Made by a program: the position numbers and the translations under genes
Shown: positions 45,824-54,923 of the stretch, one piece after another
Numbering within the stretch: position 1 is the stretch's first letter
Layout: the number at the start of each line of letters is the position of its first letter
NCBI RefSeq assembly: GCF_014652135.1
Contig: NZ_BMYF01000002.1
Location: forward strand, 124,001 to 188,000
DNA: 64,000 nt
Source: Mongoliitalea lutea
GTDB taxonomy: Bacteria; Bacteroidota; Bacteroidia; Cytophagales; Cyclobacteriaceae
Reading direction: 5' to 3'
Notes under the pieces: model-generated
The model's input: the letters and a program-made list of their open reading frames with translations, nothing else
What the model was told of the DNA's origin: nothing
Database searches by the model: none

Positions 45824-46068
45824 ACAATCCCTACTTTATAAACAGTTTCGAAAATACATTTTTTTTTGATGTATAAGTATGGAAAACTAATGATATGACA
45901 GAAATATTCATTTTTGTAATGAAATCGATTGAGATTTATGCTTTTTTAGTTAATGATGTGTTTTTGTGAAAGCGGTATTTTTTGAATGATGTAGTATTGA
46001 TGTACTTACAGTTTTTGATTGATGTACAATCTTTCAGTCCTTGTGATTGTATTATAAATCCAAAATAC

Positions 46069-49000
46069 ATGAAAAAATTATTTACATTACTTTTGTTTCT
46101 GGGCTTGCAATTGTCATTGTTTGCTCAAACAGGGTCTATTAGAGGCCAGGTACTGGATGAGAGGGGTGACCCAATACCCGGTGCAAGTATTTTGAAGGTG
46201 GGGACAACTGCTGGAACTGTAACTGACCTAGATGGCAACTTTACTCTTGCAGTTTTGCCTGGGGATCAACTGCGAGTAAGTTTCGTTGGTTATGAAACCC
46301 AAACTTTCACAGTTAGAAGCCAAACGGAAATAACCATTAGACTTGTAGAGGAGACTTCTTCTCTCAATGAAGTTATTGTTGTAGGTTACGGAACAGCTAC
46401 TAAAAAGGAGTTGACTGGAGCTGTATCTCAGATCAAAGGTGAAGCAGTGGCAGATATGAATATGCCCCGTTTAGATCAGGCATTACAAGGAAAGCTTTCG
46501 GGCGTGACAATTACCACTAACTCCGGAGCACCGGGAGGGACTTCCAATATCCGTATTCGTGGTCTAGGTACCTTTGGTAATAACAATCCATTGATATTGG
46601 TGGATGGAGTTATTTTTGATGCAGCGGGTTTGAACTCCCTTAACCCTAATGATATTGAATCCATCAACGTATTGAAAGATGCGACGGCAGGTATCTACGG
46701 TGTACGAGCAGCTAATGGTGTAATTATCGTAGAAACCAAAAAAGGTTCTAAAAATCAAAAACCATCTCTTGAATTCAGCAGCTACTATGGTGTACAACAA
46801 GCGGAGAGAAAACTCAATCTTCTAAATGCTCGTGAATATGCCGTATTAGTTAATGAAGCTTTTGCAGCTGGTGGTAATTTACCTCCATTCGCTAACACAA
46901 ATCTCGGTGTAGGTACAGATTGGCAGAGTGAGGTGTTTCAAACTGCTCCCATTCAAGAGCACATGGTTACCGTCAATGGAGGTTCAGAAAAAACTTCTTA
47001 CTCCATTGGTGGGGGCTATTTTGGTCAGCAAGGTATCGTAGGTGGTGATCGCTCTAATTTTGAGCGTTACAATGCGAGAATCAACTTTATTACAGAAATT
47101 GCTCCAAAGATAAAGCTGACTTCTGTATTTCTTTATTCTCATGAGCGCACCAGTGGTATTCCTCAAGGAGGTATTGGTTCTGTATTGTTTAATACCATCA
47201 ATGCTTATCCAACAGAGCCTGTTCGAGTAGGAAATCGTTTTTCTTTCTTAGAGAATGTACAGGACATTATCAATCCAATTGCACAAATTGAGAATACTTT
47301 CAATGATGCTTGGGTAAATAAGATTGTAGGTAAGCAAGAATTATCATATGAGATCAATGACCACTTTAGTATCAATGGAAGAGCAGGTTACAACTTTGCA
47401 TTAGTTGATGTAAAAGCATTTAGCCCACTAGCCTGGTTTGGCCCAGGAAAGTTTGCAAACTCCGCTAGAAATGAGAATTTAGATCCAGTATTAGTGGATG
47501 TAGGTGGTACCCTGATTGAAAGAGGGGCTTCTGTATTCGAGGCGAGAGATTCCTTCTTGGACTATAATTTTGAAGCCTTCTTAAATTATGACCGTTCCTT
47601 TGATAGCGACAATAGAGTAAAAGGTACAGCAGGTGTCAGTTACTTTGGTAATAGAAATATGGGTTTGAATGGTACTGCCTTCAATATCCCTAACAATGAT
47701 GTTCGTTTTGCTGATATTTCCGCCAGTCAGGCTCCAGGAGGATTTCTTAACCAGACAGGCTCCTTCCAGAGCATGCAAAAATTAGTTTCTGCCTTCGTTA
47801 GAGGTGAGTATGAATACAAAGGGCGCTACTCTGTTTCAGGTATTTTAAGAAGAGATGGTTCTTCCAACTTTGGACCAAATAACAGAATTGGTTACTTCCC
47901 TACGATTTCAGGGGGCTGGATCATCTCTGATGAGGATTTCTTTAGTTCAAAAGCAATTGACTTCATGAAGTTAAGAGCCAGCTTTGGGGTTTCTGGTAAC
48001 GACCAAATTGGTTTGTTCAGATTCCGAGGCTTGATGAATGGTTTGGCTCGTTATGTATTTAATGACTTTATCGTTAATGGTGCTGCTATTGGAACATTCA
48101 GTAACCCAGATTTGAAATGGGAAACTACCCTTCAGACCAACATCGGATTGGACTTTACCTTGTTCAGAGATGTGGACTTTACGGCTAACTACTTTATCAA
48201 GGATACAAGGGATTTATTGTTCCAGCCAGAAGTTTCGGCATTGTTGGGTTCTTATGGACCGGGAAGTTTTCCCCCTTTCATCAATGCAGGTAACGTAACC
48301 AACCGTGGTATTGAACTAGAAGTAGCCTATGCTACGAAGAGACCAAGTGGTGTTAACTTCAGAGTTGATTACAACTTTACCTATCTTAGAAACCGAGTGA
48401 CCAAAGTGCCTGAGGGACTGGACTTCATTCCTGGAGCGGCATTTGGAGTAGGTGGGAATATTGCTACGAGATTCCAAGAAGGTTTCCCTATTGGTTACTT
48501 TGTAGGATTTAAAACAGATGGTATTTGGCAGACTCAAGAAGAAATTAATTCTAGTCCTGTAGTGCAGCCGGATGCAAGGCCAGGGGATCTACGTTTTGTG
48601 GATGTCAATGGAGATGGTGTAATCAATTTCAGTGATGAGTCTGACTTGACATTCTTAGGTTCTCCAATTCCTGATTTTATCATGGGTTTGAATCTTTCTG
48701 TAGATTACAAAGGGTTTGATTTTTCTGCTAATATATATGCGGCATTAGGTCAGGAAATCATCCGTAACTATGAAAGACAGCAACCATTTGCTAATAAAAT
48801 GGCATACAATGTCAATCGTTGGACAGGTCCAGGTACTACAAATGAGATTCCCCGATTAACTACTGGACAAACCAGAAATGCTGTGTTCTCTGACTTCTTT
48901 GTTGAAGATGGTTCATTTGCAAGACTTAGAAATGTGCAGATTGGATATACTTTACCTGACAGCATGACTGGTAAGGTTGGTATTCGTTCTATGAGATTCT

Positions 49001-49149
49001 ACATCGCCGCTAACAACTTGTTTACGTTGACAAGATACATGGGCTTTGATCCGGATGTGGGATCTGGTAATCCATTGTTTGCAGGTGTTGATAACGGGAT
49101 CTTCCCGCAAGCGAGAGTAATCATGGGCGGTTTAAACTTTAGATTCTAA
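46069..49149 (+). CDS. SusC/RagA-type TonB-linked outer membrane transporter
   Basis: TonB-dependent glycan importer of 1026 residues from ATG 46069, which gives the signal peptide KKLFTLLLFLGLQLSLFAQ. An N-terminal carboxypeptidase-D-like domain (GQVLDERGDPIPGASIL) precedes the TonB box/plug (LNEVIVVGYGTATKKELTGAVS; RIRGLGTFGNNNPLILVDGV). The 22-strand barrel follows and ends in aromatic NFRF. With SusD (next gene, 5-nt gap) it forms a pedal-bin importer. The neighbouring GH16 suggests the cargo is a beta-1,3-glucan oligosaccharide. Confidence 0.95.
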   Translation: MKKLFTLLLFLGLQLSLFAQTGSIRGQVLDERGDPIPGASILKVGTTAGTVTDLDGNFTLAVLPGDQLRVSFVGYETQTFTVRSQTEITIRLVEETSSLNEVIVVGYGTATKKELTGAVSQIKGEAVADMNMPRLDQALQGKLSGVTITTNSGAPGGTSNIRIRGLGTFGNNNPLILVDGVIFDAAGLNSLNPNDIESINVLKDATAGIYGVRAANGVIIVETKKGSKNQKPSLEFSSYYGVQQAERKLNLLNAREYAVLVNEAFAAGGNLPPFANTNLGVGTDWQSEVFQTAPIQEHMVTVNGGSEKTSYSIGGGYFGQQGIVGGDRSNFERYNARINFITEIAPKIKLTSVFLYSHERTSGIPQGGIGSVLFNTINAYPTEPVRVGNRFSFLENVQDIINPIAQIENTFNDAWVNKIVGKQELSYEINDHFSINGRAGYNFALVDVKAFSPLAWFGPGKFANSARNENLDPVLVDVGGTLIERGASVFEARDSFLDYNFEAFLNYDRSFDSDNRVKGTAGVSYFGNRNMGLNGTAFNIPNNDVRFADISASQAPGGFLNQTGSFQSMQKLVSAFVRGEYEYKGRYSVSGILRRDGSSNFGPNNRIGYFPTISGGWIISDEDFFSSKAIDFMKLRASFGVSGNDQIGLFRFRGLMNGLARYVFNDFIVNGAAIGTFSNPDLKWETTLQTNIGLDFTLFRDVDFTANYFIKDTRDLLFQPEVSALLGSYGPGSFPPFINAGNVTNRGIELEVAYATKRPSGVNFRVDYNFTYLRNRVTKVPEGLDFIPGAAFGVGGNIATRFQEGFPIGYFVGFKTDGIWQTQEEINSSPVVQPDARPGDLRFVDVNGDGVINFSDESDLTFLGSPIPDFIMGLNLSVDYKGFDFSANIYAALGQEIIRNYERQQPFANKMAYNVNRWTGPGTTNEIPRLTTGQTRNAVFSDFFVEDGSFARLRNVQIGYTLPDSMTGKVGIRSMRFYIAANNLFTLTRYMGFDPDVGSGNPLFAGVDNGIFPQARVIMGGLNFRF

Positions 49150-49154
49150 GAGAC

Positions 49155-50621
49155 ATGAAAAAAATTAAAATATTTCTACTAGCAGCCAGCATGAGTTTAT
49201 TTTCGTGCGATGCTTGGTTGGATCTTGAGCCTGAATTCGTTCAAGATGCCGAAAACTTTTTCCTCACACCGGAGGACTATGAGCGTGCAGTAATTGGGGT
49301 GTATGATTTGATGCAAGCAAATTACTTACATGTTTGGATTGGAGAAATTGCATCTGACAACTCTATAGCAGGTGGTGAAAGTGTTTTTGATACACAGGGC
49401 TTGCATGAAATAGATGGCATGCGTCACGGTGGTATTAATGCTGAATTACGTGATGTTATGCGTTTCAACTATGCAGGTATTGCTAGAGCAAACTTTGTAT
49501 TTGAGAATGAGAATAACATCGATTTCCCTGCAAAGGAGCGGTTGATGGCTGAAATCTCTTTTATCAGAGCCTATTATTATTTCATCTTGGTGAAGTACTT
49601 TGGTGATATGCCTTTGATTATTGATAGAAGGGCTTCTATTAATGAGGTGCGTGAAATTGATAGAACCCCGAAAGAGGAAATCTATGCACAAATTGAAAGA
49701 GATCTTGATAGAGCGATCAATGTGTTAAGTTGGACAACCCAAGAAACAGGTAGAATTACCAAAGGTGCCGCTATGGCATTGAAAGGCAAGGTTTTATTGT
49801 ACCAAAACAAATTTGCTCAGGCTGCACAGGTATTCGATGAGTTGATTACAACGAATCAAGCAGGTTATGGCCTTGTGAGCGATATGTCTACCATGTGGTT
49901 GGTGGTCAATCAGAATGGCCCTGAGGATGTATTTACTATCCAACATTCAGGTTTGCAAGGTGGTGATTATGGTTGTTTGGTGTGCTTGCAAGGTAATCCT
50001 GCTCCAGGTTTCCATGCTATCCGTAATTTCGTAGGTCCATTCTACGGGGATGGTAATAGCTACAATCTTCCTACCCAAAACCTGTATGATTTCTTTGGAA
50101 ACGATCCTAGGAGAGAAATTACTATTTTAGATTTGGATGCATGGATAGCTCAACAACCTAACCCTGGTCAAATTTCTTATGCGATCGGTGCAGGTGGTCA
50201 TACAGGTTTCTTCAATAATAAGTACATCAAAAGAGATTTTGAAAGAGGCTTACCTGATGATGATTTAACTAGCCCATTAAACTACAGAGCCATACGGTTT
50301 GCTGATGTATTATTGATGGCAGCAGAGGCATTCGCTCAGACAGGAAATGACGCCAGAGCACGTATTGAATTGAACAAGGTTAGACAGAGAGCCGGTGTAC
50401 CAGATATCACAAGTTCTGGAGCACAGTTGTTGGAGGATATCTATAGAGAGCGTAGATTGGAACTTTCAGGAGAAGGGTACAGATTCTGGGATTTGGTGAG
50501 AACAGGAAAGGCAGCTGAAGCAATTCAAGGTTTCCAAGTTGGTAAACATGAACTGTTTCCAATCCCTCAATTTGAGATTGACTTAGCAGGTGGCAGATGG
50601 AGACAAAACCCAGGTTATTAA
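49155..50621 (+). CDS. SusD/RagB-type glycan-binding lipoprotein
   Basis: Surface lipoprotein of 488 residues closing the SusC barrel. The signal KKIKIFLLAASMSLFSC gives lipid anchoring (Cys18). The N-terminal SusD-like segment (DLEPEF...FFLTPEDYERAVIGVYDLMQA) and the TPR-like helices (IRAYYYFILVKYFGDMPLI) are present. The C-terminal RagB/SusD domain holds RIELNKVRQRAGV, ERRLELSGEGYRFWDLVRTG and FPIPQFEID. It is paired with SusC 5 nt upstream. Its binding preference is not readable but probably matches the GH16 substrate. Confidence 0.95.
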   Translation: MKKIKIFLLAASMSLFSCDAWLDLEPEFVQDAENFFLTPEDYERAVIGVYDLMQANYLHVWIGEIASDNSIAGGESVFDTQGLHEIDGMRHGGINAELRDVMRFNYAGIARANFVFENENNIDFPAKERLMAEISFIRAYYYFILVKYFGDMPLIIDRRASINEVREIDRTPKEEIYAQIERDLDRAINVLSWTTQETGRITKGAAMALKGKVLLYQNKFAQAAQVFDELITTNQAGYGLVSDMSTMWLVVNQNGPEDVFTIQHSGLQGGDYGCLVCLQGNPAPGFHAIRNFVGPFYGDGNSYNLPTQNLYDFFGNDPRREITILDLDAWIAQQPNPGQISYAIGAGGHTGFFNNKYIKRDFERGLPDDDLTSPLNYRAIRFADVLLMAAEAFAQTGNDARARIELNKVRQRAGVPDITSSGAQLLEDIYRERRLELSGEGYRFWDLVRTGKAAEAIQGFQVGKHELFPIPQFEIDLAGGRWRQNPGY

Positions 50622-50629
50622 TTCTAGTA

Positions 50630-52099
50630 ATGATGAAAAAATATTTAAAAATAGCAGCATTCCTCTTGCCTATCTTGATCGTATGGTCATGTGTAGAGGA
50701 ATTTAGATTGGACGCAGATCCGCCTACGGTACAGGACGCAGGGTTTAGCTTTGTTCCTTCCGCAGAAAGTGATAATATCCTTGACTTTATCGGTGATGGA
50801 GATTTCTTCCTCATGGTATGGGATCTTGGAAATGGAGTTCGTACGGAAGGTAGAAGAGTTACAGGTTTTTATCCTTTGGCAGGTACGTACACGGTAACGT
50901 TGACCGTATATGATAGGGGAGGCAGTTCCTCTTTCAGTCAGGAAGTGATTATAGAAGAAACAGATCCGACTTTATTGGATAGACCTCTTTTCAATTTACT
51001 GACAGGAGGTTTGGATGCCATTAATGGTAAGACTTGGGTGATTGATTCTGCTAGAGCAGGTCACTTAGGAGTAGGTCCTGCTGATAGTTTCTTCCCTGAT
51101 TTCTATCAGGCTCGTCCAAATGAAAAAGTTGGTAGTGGTATGTACAATACCCGCTATACCTTCAAATTGACAGGATTTGAGTTTGATTGGAACACTAATG
51201 GGTTGGTTTATTTGAATGGGGCACAAGGTTCTGCTTTCCCCGGGGCATTTGATCCAGGAGTAGGGGATTTGTCTGCTCCTTTTAACTCACCAGGTGGATT
51301 GAACTGGAATATATTAGAAAATGAAAGTCCATTTCCTGTCTTGACAGTGACTAATCCAGGATTTATTGGTTACTTCACAGGAGTGCGTTCATATCAGTTG
51401 GTGGTTTTGGAAGAGAATGAAATGTTCTTGCGATTCAGAGATGCTGCAAATGAGGCTTTATTCTGGTATGTACGATTGATTCCGGCTGGTTTCGCTGGAA
51501 CACCTGATCCTGAACCAGAGCCAGAACCGGAAGTTCCTGCTGTTGGAATTTCACTTCAAGACTTGATTGGTAATGGTGAGAAGGCATGGAAGTTGAGACC
51601 AGCGGCTCAGTCATTCGGAGTAGGTCCTTCACCTGGAAGTGATGCATTCTTCCCTAACGGTCCAAGTATTGCAGGTGACCGCCCTTGTTTATTCAATGAC
51701 TTATTCATTTTCAAAGAAAATGGTGTCTACGAATACGATGCGCAAGGTGATATCTATGCGGAAGATTACATGGGACTAAGTGGAGGAGGTTGCCAGCCAG
51801 AGGCTAATTTAACAGGAACAGTTGGAGCTGCATGGGCATCAGGTACACATCAATTTAGTTTGACACCTGCCTCCGGCAACACTCGTGCTAAGTTGACCGT
51901 AACTGGTACAGGAGCATTCATTGCCTTGCCTAAAGCTTATAATGGTGGGGAATACACCATTGGTCCACCAAGAGCCAATGAGTCTGTAACATATGATGTG
52001 TTAGATTATAATGCGGATACTCAAGAGTTGACGCTAACAATTGATATCACTCCAAATGGCGCTGTATGGTGGACATTTGTGTTGATACCGGCAGATTAA
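50630..52099 (+). CDS. PKD-containing lipoprotein with two tandem glycan-binding-like modules
   Basis: Surface lipoprotein of 489 residues from ATG 50630 (the next codon is also ATG). The lipobox IVWSC is followed by a PKD-like domain (about 30-115; RRVTGFYPLAGTYTVTLTVYD). Two divergent copies of one module follow, joined by a Pro/Glu linker (PDPEPEPEPEVP). Copy 1 (about 120-305) begins GKTWVIDSARAGHLGVGPADSFFP and ends FWYVRLIPAG; copy 2 (about 320-489) begins KAWKLRPAAQSFGVGP and ends WWTFVLIPAD. It occupies the SusE-like position of the locus. The modules probably bind glycan at the surface. Confidence 0.85.
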   Translation: MMKKYLKIAAFLLPILIVWSCVEEFRLDADPPTVQDAGFSFVPSAESDNILDFIGDGDFFLMVWDLGNGVRTEGRRVTGFYPLAGTYTVTLTVYDRGGSSSFSQEVIIEETDPTLLDRPLFNLLTGGLDAINGKTWVIDSARAGHLGVGPADSFFPDFYQARPNEKVGSGMYNTRYTFKLTGFEFDWNTNGLVYLNGAQGSAFPGAFDPGVGDLSAPFNSPGGLNWNILENESPFPVLTVTNPGFIGYFTGVRSYQLVVLEENEMFLRFRDAANEALFWYVRLIPAGFAGTPDPEPEPEPEVPAVGISLQDLIGNGEKAWKLRPAAQSFGVGPSPGSDAFFPNGPSIAGDRPCLFNDLFIFKENGVYEYDAQGDIYAEDYMGLSGGGCQPEANLTGTVGAAWASGTHQFSLTPASGNTRAKLTVTGTGAFIALPKAYNGGEYTIGPPRANESVTYDVLDYNADTQELTLTIDITPNGAVWWTFVLIPAD

Positions 52100-52113
52100 A
52101 ATACTATTGACCT

Positions 52114-53244
52114 ATGTTTATTCGAATTAAACAAATCCTATTGATTCTTCTTACGGCAGTCCTTTTTCAGGGCTGCCAAGAAGATGAAGTGACTGCGAAA
52201 GTGGAATTACCTACCAATTTACAAGTGAATGTGGTGCAAGGTGAGCGAGGGAATGTAACGGTAACTTTTTCTGCAACCAACGCTAACTTCTTTAGGGTTG
52301 GTTTTGGAGTGGATGCAGGCTTACCTGACTTGGCACAAGGAAATTCAGCATCATTTACCTATAGACAAGCAGGTACATTCACCATCACCGTTCAGGCACA
52401 TACGACTGAAAATGATTTTGTAACTGAGACCCGACAAGTAGAGATTTCTGATGCTGCCCTAGGTTTAGGAATTCCAACTACCGGTTTTGTCAGCCCAGAA
52501 AGCTATGATGGTTACCGCCTTGTTTGGAGAGATGAGTTCAATGGCAATGCATTGACTCAGGACTGGACCTTTGACTTGGGTGATGGCTGTGCTAACAACC
52601 TGTGCGGCTGGGGGAACAATGAACTTCAATGGTACACCAATCGACGCGAAAACGTTCGTGTTGAAAACGGTAACTTGATTATCACAGCTCGAAGAGAGCC
52701 GATGTCAGGCAGACAGTTTACATCAGCTAGAATCAAGACAGAAGGCCGTCAATCCTTCCAGTTTGGTAGAATTGATATTCGTGCTGTCCTCCCCAAAGGT
52801 CAGGGGATTTGGCCTGCGTTATGGATGCTCGGAGATAACATTCGTCAAGTAGGTTGGCCTGCTTGCGGGGAAATTGATATCATGGAAATGATAGGAGGTC
52901 CTGCTACTGCTCGTAATAATACTGTGCATGGTACTGTGCATTGGGACAATAACGGTTCGCATGCTGAAACAGGAGGATTTACAACCTTAAATCAAGGGAT
53001 TTTCAATGATAATTTCCACGTGTTTTCCATCATCTGGGATGAGCGTCAAATTGTTTGGTTATTGGACAACAGACCATTCCATACGGTAGATATTACGCCG
53101 GCAGCATTATCAGAATTAAGAGAATCTTTCTTCTTTTTATTCAATATTGCCGTAGGGGGTAATTGGCCAGGTAATCCTGATGATACGACAGTATTCCCTC
53201 AGCAAATGGTAGTGGATTACGTAAGAGTTTTTCAAAGATTGTAA
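52114..53244 (+). CDS. GH16 family endo-beta-1,3-glucanase-like lipoprotein
   Basis: Secreted glycoside hydrolase of 376 residues. The signal ends in a lipobox (LFQGC), then a PKD/Ig-like domain (about 30-112) and the GH16 domain (about 125-376). The catalytic motif EIDIME is present with Glu253 (nucleophile), Asp255 and Glu258 (acid/base). The preceding region GCANNLCGWGNNELQWYTNRRENV and the ASP-rich substrate loop resemble laminarinases, so beta-1,3-glucan (laminarin, curdlan-like) is the best guess; lichenan or carrageenan-type activity cannot be excluded. It is the last gene of the SusCD locus, followed by a strong terminator. Confidence 0.92.
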   Translation: MFIRIKQILLILLTAVLFQGCQEDEVTAKVELPTNLQVNVVQGERGNVTVTFSATNANFFRVGFGVDAGLPDLAQGNSASFTYRQAGTFTITVQAHTTENDFVTETRQVEISDAALGLGIPTTGFVSPESYDGYRLVWRDEFNGNALTQDWTFDLGDGCANNLCGWGNNELQWYTNRRENVRVENGNLIITARREPMSGRQFTSARIKTEGRQSFQFGRIDIRAVLPKGQGIWPALWMLGDNIRQVGWPACGEIDIMEMIGGPATARNNTVHGTVHWDNNGSHAETGGFTTLNQGIFNDNFHVFSIIWDERQIVWLLDNRPFHTVDITPAALSELRESFFFLFNIAVGGNWPGNPDDTTVFPQQMVVDYVRVFQRL

Positions 53245-53274
53245 AAAAAATTAGCCTATTAAACCACAAAAAAG

Positions 53275-53304
53275 ACAGTGTTCTTCACGGGACACTGTTT
53301 TTTT
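53275..53304 (+). terminator. Terminator of the SusCD-GH16 locus
   Basis: ACAGTGTTC (53275-53283) pairs with GGACACTGT (53290-53298), with one G-U, and runs into a T7-8 tract. It lies 30 nt after the GH16 stop. Confidence 0.85.
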
Positions 53305-53316
53305 ATGTATAAATAA

Positions 53317-53340
53317 ACTCGGACCATTGCTGAACCGAGT
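53317..53340 (-). terminator. Probable terminator of alanine dehydrogenase
   Basis: On the minus strand ACTCGG and CCGAGT form a GC-rich 6-bp stem with a 12-nt loop, followed by TTATTTAT. It lies 23 nt beyond the ald stop. The short stem makes it weaker than its neighbour. Confidence 0.5.
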
Positions 53341-53363
53341 CTTTAGATTATTGAAGATTAAAA

Positions 53364-54482
53364 TTAGTCTACCAAATATTTTTCTACAGGAACGTAGCTC
53401 ATATCGAATGCATCCGCAACAGCTTTGTACACAATTTCACCATTGATTACGTTCAAACCTGGAACTAATTCAGGGTTTTCTTGAGCAGCTTTTTTCCAAC
53501 CTTTATCGGCTAATTGTATAGCATAAGGAAGAGTAGCATTGGTCAATGCAAGGGTAGAAGTATACGGTACAGCACCTGGCATATTTGCCACGCAGTAGTG
53601 TACTACATCGTCAATGATGTAAGTTGGGTTCTCGTGAGTAGTAGGTGTACATGTTTCGATACATCCTCCTTGATCTACTGCTACATCTACCAAAACAGTG
53701 CCTGGCTTCATGTCTTTTAACATATCACGAGTAATCAAATGAGGCGCTTTAGCACCTGGTATCAAAACTGCACCTACGATCAAATCAGCATCTTTGATCA
53801 TTGCACGGATATTGTATTCGTTAGACATCATGGTCTTCACATTGGCAGGCATTACATCAGCCAAGTATCTCATCCTAGCCAAAGATACATCCATGATAGT
53901 TACATCAGCACCTAATCCAGCTGCCATCCAAGCAGCTTGTGTACCTACCACACCACCTCCTAAGATAAGCACTTTAGCTGGCAACACACCAGGAACTCCT
54001 CCTAGCAAAATACCTCTACCTTTCAAAGGCTTTTCTAGGTAGTTGGCACCTTTTTGAACGGCCATTCTACCGGCTACTTCAGACATAGGTACTAAAAGTG
54101 GAAGGCTTCTATCAGCCTTTTCTACTGTTTCATAAGCCAAGCAAACTGCCTTGCTTTCAACCATAGCCTTTGTTAATGGTTCATAGGAAGCAAAATGGAA
54201 ATAGGTGAACAACAATTGATCTTCTTTGATCAATTTATATTCAGGTTCGATTGGCTCCTTCACCTTGATGATCATCTCTGCAATTGCGTACACATCTTCA
54301 ATGGTAGGCAATACCACAGCACCTGCTTGGGTATACTCTTCATCTGAAAAGCCGCTTCCCAATCCAGCTGTATGCTGTACGTAAACGTGATGACCTCTCT
54401 TGACAAGTTCTTTAGCACCTGCAGGGGTCAAAGCCACTCTGTTCTCGTTGTTTTTAATTTCCTTTGGAACGCCTATTATCAT
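53364..54482 (-). CDS. ald: Alanine dehydrogenase
   Basis: NAD-dependent interconversion of alanine with pyruvate and ammonia, 372 residues from ATG 54482, the normal length; an upstream extension (to 54518) is not family-like. It begins [19 protein letters not shown], with the substrate-binding Arg15-like residue. HFASYEPL and YETVE follow. The Rossmann motif [11 protein letters not shown] (about 173-183) is clear, and [12 protein letters not shown] with [11 protein letters not shown] are diagnostic for the family. A candidate -7 element (54516-54523) lies just upstream. It links amino-acid breakdown with pyruvate supply. Confidence 0.95.
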   Translation of the reverse strand: MIIGVPKEIKNNENRVALTPAGAKELVKRGHHVYVQHTAGLGSGFSDEEYTQAGAVVLPTIEDVYAIAEMIIKVKEPIEPEYKLIKEDQLLFTYFHFASYEPLTKAMVESKAVCLAYETVEKADRSLPLLVPMSEVAGRMAVQKGANYLEKPLKGRGILLGGVPGVLPAKVLILGGGVVGTQAAWMAAGLGADVTIMDVSLARMRYLADVMPANVKTMMSNEYNIRAMIKDADLIVGAVLIPGAKAPHLITRDMLKDMKPGTVLVDVAVDQGGCIETCTPTTHENPTYIIDDVVHYCVANMPGAVPYTSTLALTNATLPYAIQLADKGWKKAAQENPELVPGLNVINGEIVYKAVADAFDMSYVPVEKYLVD

Positions 54483-54515
54483 CTTACTAACATTTGGGTT
54501 TAAATAACAATGCTG

Positions 54516-54523
54516 CAAAGATA
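54516..54523 (-). promoter_or_regulatory. Candidate -7 promoter element for ald
   Basis: On the minus strand TATCTTTG fits TAnnTTTG and would place the 5' end about 27 nt ahead of the ald start. The nearest useful TTG is 23 nt upstream, slightly long. Confidence 0.4.
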
Positions 54524-54840
54524 ATATGGGAATACAATAGAAAATTCAAAACCTATCAGATATTTTGATTGAGGGATGAAATTCGTTTAAAAAAGAAATT
54601 TAATTTTTTTTAAAATCATTTTTCGCCATATAATTTCAAAAACACGCTTAAAATAATTTAAAATTTGGAGATTTTTTCAAAAGTTTGGTGTATTTTATTG
54701 TATGGCAATTTGTCGGATTGTCAAAATTATAAAATTGGTTTACGAATTTTTAACCTAATAAAATTTTGATAATGGTAATTTTACTTATTTTTAGCGAAAT
54801 AAATTACCGATTTTGAGAAAAAAGAAATGGATTCAACTGT

Positions 54841-54870
54841 TTGTAAACCTAACAAATTTACTTATTTTTG
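54841..54870 (+). promoter_or_regulatory. Bacteroidota-type promoter of the 2-oxoacid dehydrogenase E1 gene
   Basis: TTG (54841-54843) and TATTTTTG (54863-54870) are spaced by exactly 19 nt, matching the -33/-7 consensus TTG-N19-TAnnTTTG. Transcription would begin near 54877, giving a UTR of about 47 nt. Confidence 0.65.
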
Positions 54871-54923
54871 ACATACTTGCGTATGGCATGTAAACCCAAA
54901 ATAATTTAGAGATTAGTTTAATC

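Larger units (their letters stand above)
54483..54923. other. Very AT-rich divergent intergenic region
   Basis: This 441-nt stretch between ald and the E1 gene is very A/T-rich with long A and T runs (about 54590-54660 and 54700-54830), suggestive of bent or nucleoid-protein-bound DNA. It holds one promoter candidate for each gene, marked separately. No ORF, tRNA or recognised riboswitch is present. Confidence 0.5.

Noticed and set aside
45982-46068. Longer N-terminus for the SusC gene
   Set aside because: The extra 29 residues precede a perfect signal peptide at ATG 46069, so they would block export.
54483-54518. Longer N-terminus for alanine dehydrogenase
   Set aside because: The start at 54482 gives the conserved IIGVPKEIK beginning; the extension overlaps the likely promoter.
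54519-54900. A possible small gene in the long AT-rich gap
   Set aside because: All frames are broken by frequent stops and the region is nearly pure A/T runs.
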